The notes below the pieces were generated by a model that did no database searches, had not been told where the DNA came from, and saw nothing but the letters and a program-made list of their open reading frames with translations. Position numbers and translations under genes: made by a program. A stretch of DNA of 13,212 bases from Holophagales bacterium. Its GTDB lineage: Bacteria; Acidobacteriota; Holophagae; Holophagales; Holophagaceae. Shown here piece after piece: positions 1-7,959 of this stretch. The stretch spans positions 1 to 13,212 of the forward strand of contig JAITFL010000159.1 in NCBI GenBank assembly GCA_031281385.1, in the 5' to 3' direction. Each line of letters begins with the position of its first letter. Within the stretch, counting starts at the first letter, position 1.

Positions 1-264
1 CACAATGGCACAGCCTGGGTGTGGCCCTTGGGCACTTTTTGCGAGGCACTGGCGATGGCTTGGCCAGACGACCAAGCGGCAAAGGACGCGGCCTTGGCGA
101 TACTTGGCAGCGTGGACTACATGCTCTCCGAGGGCTGCATAGGCCACCTGCCAGAGATAGTAGATGGAGACGCGCCCCACACCCAAAGAGGCTGCGACGC
201 CCAAGCCTGGAGTCTCAGCGAAGTGTTCAGGGCTGAGAGGGCTATAAACAAATTGTCCTCATAG
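1..264 (+). CDS. Glycogen debranching enzyme, C-terminal fragment (amylo-alpha-1,6-glucosidase domain)
   Basis: The frame is open from the left edge and stops at TAG 262-264, so only the last 87 codons are present. The visible peptide has the hallmarks of the (alpha/alpha)6-barrel end of bacterial/archaeal-type glycogen debranching enzymes: an HNGTAWVWPLG segment at the edge (compare the family's H-x-G-T-x-W-x-W pattern), EIVDGD, and then PHTQRGCDAQAWSLSEVFRA. In this family the domain hydrolyses alpha-1,6 branch points in glycogen, in the cytoplasm. The last helix ends soon after the AQAWS motif, as is usual, so the C-terminus looks complete. The M28 peptidase gene starts 21 bp downstream on the same strand and may be co-transcribed, though no functional link is obvious. 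The N-terminal domains lie outside the window, so the exact subfamily cannot be given. Confidence 0.88.
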   Translation, partial: HNGTAWVWPLGTFCEALAMAWPDDQAAKDAALAILGSVDYMLSEGCIGHLPEIVDGDAPHTQRGCDAQAWSLSEVFRAERAINKLSS

Positions 265-285
265 CAATTTCAGCACGAGGAAAAA

Positions 286-1719
286 ATGATTAAACAGGCG
301 GCTCTTCAGTCATTCATAGTTCTTGCCGCAGCATGTACGGCCAGCGCTCAGACCACGGCTGCGACGCAAACGCAAAAAGGCGAAGCGTCAATCCGTGGGC
401 GCGACGCAGTGGCGACTGTCGCAAGGTTGTCGGAAAAAGACATGGCGGGGAGGCTGACAGGGCAACCGGGCTTCACTGTTGCCGCCAGTTGGACTCTATC
501 TCAATTTAAGGCACTGGGCCTAAAGGGTCAGCTCCAGCAATACATACAGCCCCACTCCGTCTTGGACGGCGGCAAGATGTTGGCTTCAGTCAAAGAAGAA
601 AAACTAGAGGCAGAGATACTGAAAGATTTTTTCCCATTGTTATTTTCGGATTCGGGCCAAGCAAGCGGTGGCTCGGTATTCGTGGGGTGGGGCATCCACG
701 CGCCCGAGCTTGGCTATGACGATTACGCAGGTATTGACGCAAAGGGGAAATTTGTCGTCTGTTTCAGGGGGACGCCCGACAATGACACAAAATGGGTGTA
801 CCACGATGAACACCGCACAAGGATGAAAGTGGCCAGCCAAAAGGGTGCCTTGGGCCTCATCTACGTATATCCCTCTGTGATAGCGCACCCAAATGGAGAC
901 CTGATACCCGACTTCTTTGCCTCTATGATAAGCGATGCTTACTTTGACAAGCTGCTAGCCATCGAAGAAGGCACCACCAGCCAAGAGCTGCAAAAGCAGT
1001 TGAGGGAGACAAAAAAGCCAGCTTCATTAAACTTGAACGCCCATTTTGATATTTCAGTCAAGGCCCGCCATTTCCCAAAGGCCCAAGGCTATAACGCAGT
1101 GGCCTGGCTGGATGGTTCCGACCCCGAACTAAAGAGCGAGTGCGTGGTCATAGGCGCACACCTAGATGGCGTTGGGGATCACTTGGGGCTAAGGTTCCCC
1201 GCAGCGGAGGACAACGCCTCTGGTAGTGCTGTGGTTTTGGAGATAGCAAAAGCATTTGCCAAAAATGGCAAACGCCCCAAGAGCAGCGTTGTATTCGCCC
1301 TATTCGGCAGCGAAGAGCAGGGCGGCCAAGGCTCTGCCCACTTTGTCGCAAACCTGCCTCCCCAGTTCAAAAAAATGGCCGCCTTCATAAACTTCGACAT
1401 GGTGGGCATCGGGACTAAATTGAACATAGGCATGAATAACCAAATGGAACAATATAGAGAACTGCTGGATAGCTGCGATGACAGCCTGTCCGTGCTCGGC
1501 AACATAAGGCCGATTAGGGCCATTGGCGTGAGGAGCGGCGACATAGTGCCATTCTTCAACAAGGGCGTTCCTCTAGTCAGTCTATCCTCAAATGGCCCCC
1601 GCCCACCCGACCTCTACCACCTGCCCGGCGACACACCCAACCTAGTGCAGGCCGACCTGATGGAAAAAATATCCAAGCTGATGTTCAGGTTCGCACATGG
1701 GATTTGCCAAGCGGATTAG
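286..1719 (+). CDS. Exported M28-family zinc aminopeptidase with PA domain
   Basis: A 477-aa protein starting at ATG 286 behind an AGGA-type Shine-Dalgarno. Residues 1-22 form a Sec signal peptide ending in ASAQ, so it acts in the periplasm or outside. Residues about 115-205 resemble a PA (protease-associated) insert, with the typical GWGIHAPELGYDDYAGID stretch followed by GKFVVCFRG. Residues about 265-470 are the M28 catalytic domain. The expected co-catalytic zinc ligands are visible: H292 (AHLDGVG), D309 (EDNASGS), E344 with E343 as the likely general base (GSEEQGGQGSAHF), D371 (INFDMVG) and H445 (DLYHLPGDT). The family removes N-terminal amino acids from peptides. The active site looks intact. 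It follows the debranching gene by 21 bp and converges on the lipoprotein gene at 1794, with 74 bp between them and no clear terminator. The exact peptide preference cannot be read from sequence. Confidence 0.93.
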   Translation: MIKQAALQSFIVLAAACTASAQTTAATQTQKGEASIRGRDAVATVARLSEKDMAGRLTGQPGFTVAASWTLSQFKALGLKGQLQQYIQPHSVLDGGKMLASVKEEKLEAEILKDFFPLLFSDSGQASGGSVFVGWGIHAPELGYDDYAGIDAKGKFVVCFRGTPDNDTKWVYHDEHRTRMKVASQKGALGLIYVYPSVIAHPNGDLIPDFFASMISDAYFDKLLAIEEGTTSQELQKQLRETKKPASLNLNAHFDISVKARHFPKAQGYNAVAWLDGSDPELKSECVVIGAHLDGVGDHLGLRFPAAEDNASGSAVVLEIAKAFAKNGKRPKSSVVFALFGSEEQGGQGSAHFVANLPPQFKKMAAFINFDMVGIGTKLNIGMNNQMEQYRELLDSCDDSLSVLGNIRPIRAIGVRSGDIVPFFNKGVPLVSLSSNGPRPPDLYHLPGDTPNLVQADLMEKISKLMFRFAHGICQAD

Positions 1720-1793
1720 TTTGCGAATTGAGCGTCCGGCGAAGCCGCATCAGTTCTTATCACTTACCACTGCCCACTAATTTTGGACAATAT

Positions 1794-3230
1794 CTATTTC
1801 ACAAATATTCCTTCCACCGCTGGCTCGGTGGCCCCTCCGGCTGCGTGGCGGTAAGCGGTGCCATTTATCCAGACCAGTGGATTCCGGCTGGCGAGAGCGT
1901 TAAAGCCCCCGACATAAACGCCAGAGGCGTTTGCAAACACGCAGGTGGCGGTGGTGGAGGCTGTTCCTGTTACATCGGCTAGGGTCTGGGGAACGCCATT
2001 TGTCCATAGCTGGGCGCGGGTCGTTGGGGCCGCTTCAAAAGCCTGGGTTCCGGCCAGATATATATTTCCGCCAAAAGACGCGCCCTTGGAAACAGTGACA
2101 TTTCTTGTTGCATCGTATATGAAGGGCTGTATTTTGCCATCCTTCCAAAATATCGGCATGGTGGGAGTTCCAGCCGAACTTCCCACCGCGTATATGGAAC
2201 CATCGGAAACCCATAGGCCCGTGACGGTTGTTGCGCCACTTCTTGGGCTGGGAAGCTCGGTGATTGTGGGATGCCTAAAGTCGCCCCCAGTCGCTTTCCA
2301 TAGCTTGGCCGAGTTTGCCGTTGTCACAATAGTGCCATCGGGGTTGCTGGTTCCATAAAAGACTGCATAGACATCGCCGCCATACACCACGACTCCGGTG
2401 CAGTAAGAAAGTGTGCCGCTTAGGCCAGACGTGAGGTCTATCCTCGTAATTTTGCCATCTGGCGTCACCTTCCAAAAACATGCTCTGGTGCTTTGGGTCG
2501 GAGTCTGCGACATCCGCTGCATGCCACCCCACAGATAGAGGTCATCGCCATAGAGTGCAAGGCCGTGGACAGGGTTTCCGTGGTACGTGCCATCCTCTGG
2601 GTCCAGCGCAAAACGCTCTCCGTTTTTCCAATAGACATTTACATAATTAGTTTGGCCGGCGCCAGGAAGCCTGGTTTCGCGCCCGCACACATAAACGTCT
2701 CCATTGGGGGCCACTACCACCCCTCTGGCCTGTGAAGCGGCAAGACCGCCGTGCTGGAGTTCGAGATACTGTTCGATGCCGCCCACCCACAGTTTGGCCT
2801 CGGTCAGGCCAGCGGAATTGACCACGCGTCCTGCCGTATAGACATCTGTAGAATAAATGGGTACGGCCGGTGTCACCGTAACTTGGCAGATGGCCGTAAT
2901 GCCGCCGTCGCGGCTGGAAGCCGTGATGGTTGCAGTCCCCGGGCTTTTGGCAAGCACAGTGCCCTTAGCGGACACGGTGGCCACCGCAGCATCGCTGCTG
3001 GACCAATCTATTCTGGGGTCTGTGGCGTATGGGGGATCTACCTGCGCCAGCAACAGTCTGCCCTGTCCTTCCATCAGTGTCAACTCTGTTGCGCCAATTA
3101 TAATGCCTGTCACATGATCCATTCTTGGCGGCGGTTCGGGGGAAGAATAGTCCCCCAAAAAATCGCCGCAGCCTGTCAATGCTAGGGCCAACGCCAGCGA
3201 TGCAAAGGTAGAAGTTAAGTGTTTTTTCAT
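1794..3230 (-). CDS. Lipoprotein with BIG2 domain and seven propeller-like repeats
   Basis: A 478-aa protein starting at ATG 3230 behind AGGAG. A lipobox LTGC (residues 18-21) predicts lipidation at C21; the next residues are G22 and D23. Residues about 40-122 look like a bacterial Ig-like BIG2 domain (IDWSSSDAAVATVSAKG, then GTATITA). From residue 129 to the end, a pattern of roughly 44-59 aa recurs seven times: (D/N/S)-(V/I/L)-Y-x-x-G, a variable loop, then L/F/Y-W-K-x-G. The Tyr-containing strands begin near residues 129, 178, 230, 286, 345, 389 and 437, and the protein ends with a lone strand, EGIFVK. This is what a seven-bladed beta-propeller with split-blade closure would look like; that is inference. 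It is the last gene of the outer-membrane operon, 14 bp after the 201-aa barrel gene. A surface ligand-binding role is plausible but unproven. No enzyme motif is seen. Confidence 0.85.
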   Translation of the reverse strand: MKKHLTSTFASLALALALTGCGDFLGDYSSPEPPPRMDHVTGIIIGATELTLMEGQGRLLLAQVDPPYATDPRIDWSSSDAAVATVSAKGTVLAKSPGTATITASSRDGGITAICQVTVTPAVPIYSTDVYTAGRVVNSAGLTEAKLWVGGIEQYLELQHGGLAASQARGVVVAPNGDVYVCGRETRLPGAGQTNYVNVYWKNGERFALDPEDGTYHGNPVHGLALYGDDLYLWGGMQRMSQTPTQSTRACFWKVTPDGKITRIDLTSGLSGTLSYCTGVVVYGGDVYAVFYGTSNPDGTIVTTANSAKLWKATGGDFRHPTITELPSPRSGATTVTGLWVSDGSIYAVGSSAGTPTMPIFWKDGKIQPFIYDATRNVTVSKGASFGGNIYLAGTQAFEAAPTTRAQLWTNGVPQTLADVTGTASTTATCVFANASGVYVGGFNALASRNPLVWINGTAYRHAAGGATEPAVEGIFVK

Positions 3231-3244
3231 GGTATCTCCTTAGC

Positions 3245-3850
3245 TCAGAAGTGATAGCGCACGGACAATTGGAGCCACGCGGGGTTTACGCCGCCGACCT
3301 TGGGCCTGTAAATCACCCCGTATTCAGTCAGATTAAAGGTCGCGTCAAACGACCATTTTTTGCTATGGCGGTAGTCCAGCCCCAATCTGGCGCCCAACTT
3401 TGTGCCATCAAACGCCACGCCCTTTTGAAGGGGATCACCATTTTCACTCACTTCTGGGCTGTATCTGGCGAAGTAGTTGTTGGCGCTTAGACCAAGAAAA
3501 AAGTTTATGTCTTCCAAAGGCGAGTAAAAAAACAAGTCTGCGCTCAATTGCAGGCTTTGGAGGCTGGTCTCAAATCCGGCGGCCGGGTCGAAGGTACCAG
3601 GAAATGAATTCCACAGCAAGCTAAAGCGGCACGCATTTTTTGTGTCGCCGATGTTGCTCTGGTAAGAGAATCCAAGGCTTCCTGCTTTTCTTTCTTTCGT
3701 TATCTTTTCTAGGCTGTCGAAGCCATAGCTTAGTCCAGCTTGAAAAGAAAATTTGAGTTCCTCTTGGGCCAGTAGTGGCGAAGCGGCAATTGATGCTAAA
3801 GGCAGAGCTAAGACCACAAGCGGAACCAAGGACAATTTGATCATTTTCAT
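3245..3850 (-). CDS. Outer-membrane beta-barrel protein (201 aa), third gene of TonB-receptor operon
   Basis: Starts at ATG 3850 behind an AAGGAG that begins right after the stop of the receptor gene (13 bp gap), which suggests translational coupling. Residues 1-29 form a Sec signal peptide with a long hydrophobic core ending near SPLLAQ. The rest is short alternating amphipathic strands rich in aromatic residues and Gly (LKFSFQAGLSYGF, LGARLGLDYRH, WSFDATFNLTEYG). It ends in WLQLSVRYHF, with the terminal Phe that the BAM machinery recognises in outer-membrane barrels. At about 170 mature residues it would suit an eight-stranded barrel of the OmpA/OmpX-like size class. I do not recognise a specific family. 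Its place between the TonB-dependent receptor and the lipoprotein suggests an accessory role in the same complex or pathway. Confidence 0.82.
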   Translation of the reverse strand: MKMIKLSLVPLVVLALPLASIAASPLLAQEELKFSFQAGLSYGFDSLEKITKERKAGSLGFSYQSNIGDTKNACRFSLLWNSFPGTFDPAAGFETSLQSLQLSADLFFYSPLEDINFFLGLSANNYFARYSPEVSENGDPLQKGVAFDGTKLGARLGLDYRHSKKWSFDATFNLTEYGVIYRPKVGGVNPAWLQLSVRYHF

Positions 3851-3863
3851 GTTTTCTCCTTAC

Positions 3864-6800
3864 CTAGAAGCGCAGCCCTATGCTGCTGGTGGCGTACCTT
3901 CCGCTGTTGTAGTATCTCCATTCGTTGGCCGTCCCTGGCTGGGTAGTCCCAAAGCGCGAAACATCATAGGCGATTGGGAACATGGATTCTTCCCCCGAAC
4001 CAGACAAATAGCTTCTGTATATCCCTATTTGCCTCATGTTGTTGAATAGGTTGTATATCTGGAAATTTCCAACAAGGTTCATCTTTTTCATCCCTAGTGG
4101 CACCTGCCAGCTCACATTCATCACAACCCGAAAATTGTCGTTGTTCGACCATGCCCCCCTGGCCATATAGTGGCGGGTAAAGTTCTCGTTCCATGAAGGT
4201 AGGGTTCCTAGCGTGGGCAAGGGATATTCTCTGTCGAGGGTTCCCACTCTGACGTTGGCTGTGGGAGAATTCGCGCGCGCTGTGTCATATTCTGCCACCC
4301 ATGAAAATGTGACGTGGCCGCCGCGGTGCAGAGGGAAGCGCCCTACTAGGGTCACTCTACCCTTTAGAAGTTGATGGGAGCGCAGGTAGCCATAGGGCGC
4401 AAAATCGCTCTCTTCCCAGCGGTCTTTTCCCAAGGCAGGGGGAGGCGTTGCCCCCAAGATCAGGTTCTTGTTATAAAACAATGGCGTGGTGCTATTGTCG
4501 CGGAATGTGTCGGCGGGCTGGTTCCAGCCCCCTCCCTCGCTATCTCCGCCCTCATCGTTCCCTTTTAAGGTTGAATAGCCAATCGCCGTCCTGAGCGACC
4601 AGACCTTGGTCATTATGTGGTTGAAATCCACCTCTAGGCCAAAGTAGTCCCTTTTCAGCTTGCTCGAATTGCCGTAGCGTATCATCTGGGCGTAAATGAC
4701 GTCATCGGAGCCAAAGGGGTCGGTCAGGCGCACCCACTGCCTTGGGTCATGCTCTTGCCAGATGGCCCAAAGCTGTCTCCACTTTTTTTGTGTCAGGCCG
4801 AATGAAAATAGCGATTTATTGTCGAATTGTCGCTGATACCTGAAGCTTACTTCATGTGCGACAGGGGGCTTCATGTTTTTGTCAACATAAAACGTATCGC
4901 CCGCAGATTCAAACCTAAAGGAGTTGAAATTGCCATCCGTCCTCTTCCAATTTTCTGGATTGATTAAATCTTGGTAGGTGAAAAATGCAAGCACATCCAG
5001 CGGCACCGTTTCATCAGCCGTGATCCTATATGGTTCTTGGCCTAGAGCCCTTCCAGTCCACCCAACGTCGGAGTAGGTTGAGGCTGCGTTTGACGCAAAC
5101 GCATTTGTGAATCCGGTATAGAAGTCGCTGGCGTAAAGCGCGTAGCTGAGCGTCAGCAGATGGGTGCTATTTCCAGTTGGGTCATATTTGAGCGATGCCC
5201 TTGGAATAAACTGCGAACTGGAAGCAAGCTCGGAGCCATCGGTATTGTTGATCTTGTATTTTTCAAACCTAAAGCCCACCATGCCGCTCAAGTGGTCGTT
5301 GACGTTCCATTGGTCTGCGGCATAAAATGAAGTGCTGATGGGGTTTTGCTCTCCATCCACACCAAAATACTGGCGCCAAACCGCAGCGGGCCCAGACCTG
5401 CCAGTGCTTGACTGACCGTTTACGCTTACCCCCATGTACGGGCCTGAGCCAAACATCCACTCGGCCCTCGGGTCGTTGACGTCTGCGATGCCTTCCTTTA
5501 GATACACCCCTGTCAGGGAGTACCTGCGATTATTAGGGCCGTATGCAGAACCCCTTCGGAGCCTGCCCATATAGCTTTCTATCCCAAGTTCGCTTTCGTG
5601 CTGCCCAAAACCATACCAATAGTGTTTGGCGCTTATGTTCCAACCTTTGTTGCCGCGTATTTCGTTGCCCACTCCAGCGCGGCGGGCAGTGAATGCGTTG
5701 ACTTCCAGTTGCCCTGGGCCTCCCCCTGTGTTGGCCCTGCGCCCAATCCAAATCATGATGGGGTCTTGTATGGTAGGGTGCAAGTAGTTTGGCCATTGTA
5801 TGTCCGACACGCTGGAGCCATAGCGAGCCTCGACAAGCGTGGAAGGCCCAAGCACGCCTTTGTAGTTTATCCCCCAGTTGGAATTTTCCGTACTCTGCGT
5901 CCCAAGCATTGAGAGCATCACATAGCCGGCCGTGGCACTAGTGGTGGAATCGCGGTTTGCGATGATGGTCTTTTCAAGGCTAAATGAGTATTCCAGCGTG
6001 TGATCTCGAAAAAACGTCCATGTCAGCTTTCCTTGATAGTAGTCTCTGTCTGTGCGCTCCTGAAAATGTTTGAGGGCATCGAATTCGGGATAATAGTACC
6101 CATCAGGGCCATCCAGCAATTTTTGGTTTATCGCCGCAGCAGTGGCGGGGACAGCAGCGGTGGCAGTGGTGGTGAACTTCATGGGGCCATAATTGATGTC
6201 GGGATAATCGGGCCACGACGTCATTATCCGGTTGGTCACGCTGCCAGGATTGAAAGAGGTGCCAAAGGAAAACCACAGCTTGTCCTTGATGATCGGCCCA
6301 AGAAGCGTTATGTCGTATCTCTTGGTGGTGTAGGCGTCGCTGTAGCGGCCGCCTTCGTCAAATTCTGTGTCCAGCAGGCCCCTTCTGTTTGCAGTCCATG
6401 CATTGGTCTTGTTGAGGTAGGCCCTAGCGGTGGCACTGAAAGTGTTGGAACCAGCCTTTGTGGCGACGTTTACAGACCCCCCTGTGGTTCGCCCGTACCT
6501 AGGATGAACAGGCGAAAGATTGACTTGGATGTCTTCTATCATGTCAGTCAAGTACCTAGTGCCGGACACGATTCCCTGAAAGTCATTTTTGATGTCAACG
6601 CCATCCATGCGGAATAGAGTGTCGGTGATGGTGGCCCCTCGCACCGAAAATCCGCCGGCTTCGCTTTCGACTGCACCAGCCGCTAGGCTGGCGGCCCCAG
6701 TTAAAGAGCTATATCCCAGCGCTTCTAGTTGCTCGGCTGAAAAATTGGTGCTGACCTTTGTGTCGCTTTTGTCAATGGTGCCGCCACCTTCCGCGATGAC

Positions 6801-7166
6801 TTCAACAGTTTCCTTGGCAATCCCAATGGGGGTGAGGGCCACGTCAGCGCGGACAATGGTGTCCAACCCGACCCTGACGTTTTGGCGGGCTGAGCTGACA
6901 AAGCCTTCCTTTGAAAATACAACTCGGTATTCACCGGGGGGCAGAAGTCCAAATCTCCAGTTGCCCCGCTCGTCGCTCTTGGTTTCGCGCGGCAGCATCA
7001 AATTGGGCGATGTAAGCCTGACAAGCGCACCGGCTATGGTTTCGCCATTCTTGTTTTTTACTGTACCCACCAAGGTTCCAGTGGTTGCCTGAGCCATCAG
7101 CGGCGCGTATGCTACGATGCAGGCGACAATCAAGGAAATGCTGTTCAGTTTCGATATTCTGCACAT
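3864..7166 (-). CDS. TonB-dependent receptor, Oar-like, with carboxypeptidase-regulatory-like domain
   Basis: An 1100-aa outer-membrane protein starting at ATG 7166, with AGAGGAG 8 nt upstream. A signal peptide covers residues 1-26 (ending LMAQA). Residues about 29-112 are a carboxypeptidase-regulatory-like beta-sandwich (TLVGTVKNKNGETIAGALV, then GNWRFGLLPPGEYRVVFSKEGF). A possible TonB box is ETVEVIA near 119-125. The plug spans about 130-240, with FSVRGA, LFRMDGVDIKND and YGRTTGGSVNVATKAGSN. A long aromatic-rich barrel follows, ending SSIGLRF with terminal Phe. Length and layout match Oar-type receptors, which are usually 1000-1200 aa. Such receptors import, or in some cases export, large substrates using TonB energy; the substrate here is unknown. 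No tonB, exbB or exbD gene is in the window. It is the second gene of a leftward operon and is flanked by two small barrel genes. Confidence 0.93.
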   Translation of the reverse strand: MCRISKLNSISLIVACIVAYAPLMAQATTGTLVGTVKNKNGETIAGALVRLTSPNLMLPRETKSDERGNWRFGLLPPGEYRVVFSKEGFVSSARQNVRVGLDTIVRADVALTPIGIAKETVEVIAEGGGTIDKSDTKVSTNFSAEQLEALGYSSLTGAASLAAGAVESEAGGFSVRGATITDTLFRMDGVDIKNDFQGIVSGTRYLTDMIEDIQVNLSPVHPRYGRTTGGSVNVATKAGSNTFSATARAYLNKTNAWTANRRGLLDTEFDEGGRYSDAYTTKRYDITLLGPIIKDKLWFSFGTSFNPGSVTNRIMTSWPDYPDINYGPMKFTTTATAAVPATAAAINQKLLDGPDGYYYPEFDALKHFQERTDRDYYQGKLTWTFFRDHTLEYSFSLEKTIIANRDSTTSATAGYVMLSMLGTQSTENSNWGINYKGVLGPSTLVEARYGSSVSDIQWPNYLHPTIQDPIMIWIGRRANTGGGPGQLEVNAFTARRAGVGNEIRGNKGWNISAKHYWYGFGQHESELGIESYMGRLRRGSAYGPNNRRYSLTGVYLKEGIADVNDPRAEWMFGSGPYMGVSVNGQSSTGRSGPAAVWRQYFGVDGEQNPISTSFYAADQWNVNDHLSGMVGFRFEKYKINNTDGSELASSSQFIPRASLKYDPTGNSTHLLTLSYALYASDFYTGFTNAFASNAASTYSDVGWTGRALGQEPYRITADETVPLDVLAFFTYQDLINPENWKRTDGNFNSFRFESAGDTFYVDKNMKPPVAHEVSFRYQRQFDNKSLFSFGLTQKKWRQLWAIWQEHDPRQWVRLTDPFGSDDVIYAQMIRYGNSSKLKRDYFGLEVDFNHIMTKVWSLRTAIGYSTLKGNDEGGDSEGGGWNQPADTFRDNSTTPLFYNKNLILGATPPPALGKDRWEESDFAPYGYLRSHQLLKGRVTLVGRFPLHRGGHVTFSWVAEYDTARANSPTANVRVGTLDREYPLPTLGTLPSWNENFTRHYMARGAWSNNDNFRVVMNVSWQVPLGMKKMNLVGNFQIYNLFNNMRQIGIYRSYLSGSGEESMFPIAYDVSRFGTTQPGTANEWRYYNSGRYATSSIGLRF

Positions 7167-7185
7167 AGTCTATGCTCCTCTGCGC

Positions 7186-7959
7186 CTAAAAACGCACAAC
7201 ATAGCCAAGTTCAATATGAACGGCCATACGGTTGTTTTTGATGGTGTAGTCGTGCGCCCAGTTTGCATTAGGACCAAGGCTGTGGCCGGCCTCGTGGACA
7301 TACTCGGCACTTTCGTACCTGAATGCTACGATGTTGAGTTCCAATGCGATGAAGGAACCAAAGTGCTTGGTCACGCCGACAAAAGGCGAGATCGAGTTCG
7401 GGTTGTTGAAGATTGTGCCATAAAATGAATCTCGGAAATATCCAGGTGCCAGCGTTGAATCGCTGTTGGCAACGTCGCCAAAGTACTCATGCTTAAACTT
7501 GGAGCCGCCGAGCTGTACGCCGCACAGCAACCCGAAATCGCCTATCCATAGGGCATCATTGAATCGCCTTTCGTAGGCGAGCCTTATGGAGAAACCTTCC
7601 ACGAGATTTTTAACGCGGCCAGAGGCCTGCCAGCCTTCGCTCCAATTCGGTTCGTCTTTTATGCCGGGAGCGGTCGGAAGGCTTTCAAGGTTGGTGTAAT
7701 AGTCGGGTCTGCGCTCGTCGCCAGACTTGTACGCCCATCCTAGTTCAAGGCTTACAGCGTCTCTTTCGGTCAGCCTGTACCCAAGGGCGGCGCCAAAGCC
7801 GTAATTGGCGTGTTTCAGCTTGTCTTCGAATGAGACCACTTGGATGCCCGTCCTCATCTTGAAAGACGGTTCGAAATCTCCTGTCTGGGCGCATAGGCAA
7901 GACGGTGCCAAGACCCCAATCGCTACTGCCAGAAAAATCAAAAAGTTTTTTGCCTTCAT
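7186..7959 (-). CDS. Outer-membrane beta-barrel protein (257 aa), first gene of TonB-receptor operon
   Basis: I chose ATG 7959 rather than the longer in-frame start at 8064. A strong AGAGGAG lies 8 nt upstream of 7959, and a signal peptide begins exactly there (MKAKNFLIFLAVAIGVLAPS, ending LCAQ), whereas the 35 upstream residues look non-coding. The mature part is a series of amphipathic strands (YGFGAALGYRL, AVSLELGWAY, FSIRLAYERRF, IALELNIVAFRYE) and ends MAVHIELGYVVRF, with the terminal Phe of outer-membrane barrels. Size fits an 8-10 stranded barrel. I recognise no named family. The stop lies 19 bp before the start of the TonB-dependent receptor gene, so the two are surely co-transcribed. 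Its start codon overlaps the stop of a possible 87-codon leader ORF (ATGA). Confidence 0.83.
   Translation of the reverse strand: MKAKNFLIFLAVAIGVLAPSCLCAQTGDFEPSFKMRTGIQVVSFEDKLKHANYGFGAALGYRLTERDAVSLELGWAYKSGDERRPDYYTNLESLPTAPGIKDEPNWSEGWQASGRVKNLVEGFSIRLAYERRFNDALWIGDFGLLCGVQLGGSKFKHEYFGDVANSDSTLAPGYFRDSFYGTIFNNPNSISPFVGVTKHFGSFIALELNIVAFRYESAEYVHEAGHSLGPNANWAHDYTIKNNRMAVHIELGYVVRF

Noticed and set aside
1720..1793. Terminator between the convergent M28 and lipoprotein genes
   Set aside because: Only a 4-bp CGGC/GCCG stem is visible and no T-run follows on either strand.
6000..6617. Open frame of 205 codons on the + strand
   Set aside because: It is antisense to the plug and barrel part of the TonB-dependent receptor, whose motifs are clear. 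It has no ribosome site, and its composition (Gly-, Ser- and Val-rich runs) is that of a shadow.
6589..7092. Open frame of 167 codons on the + strand
   Set aside because: Antisense to the N-terminal domain of the receptor, with Ser/Pro/Thr-rich shadow composition and no family resemblance.
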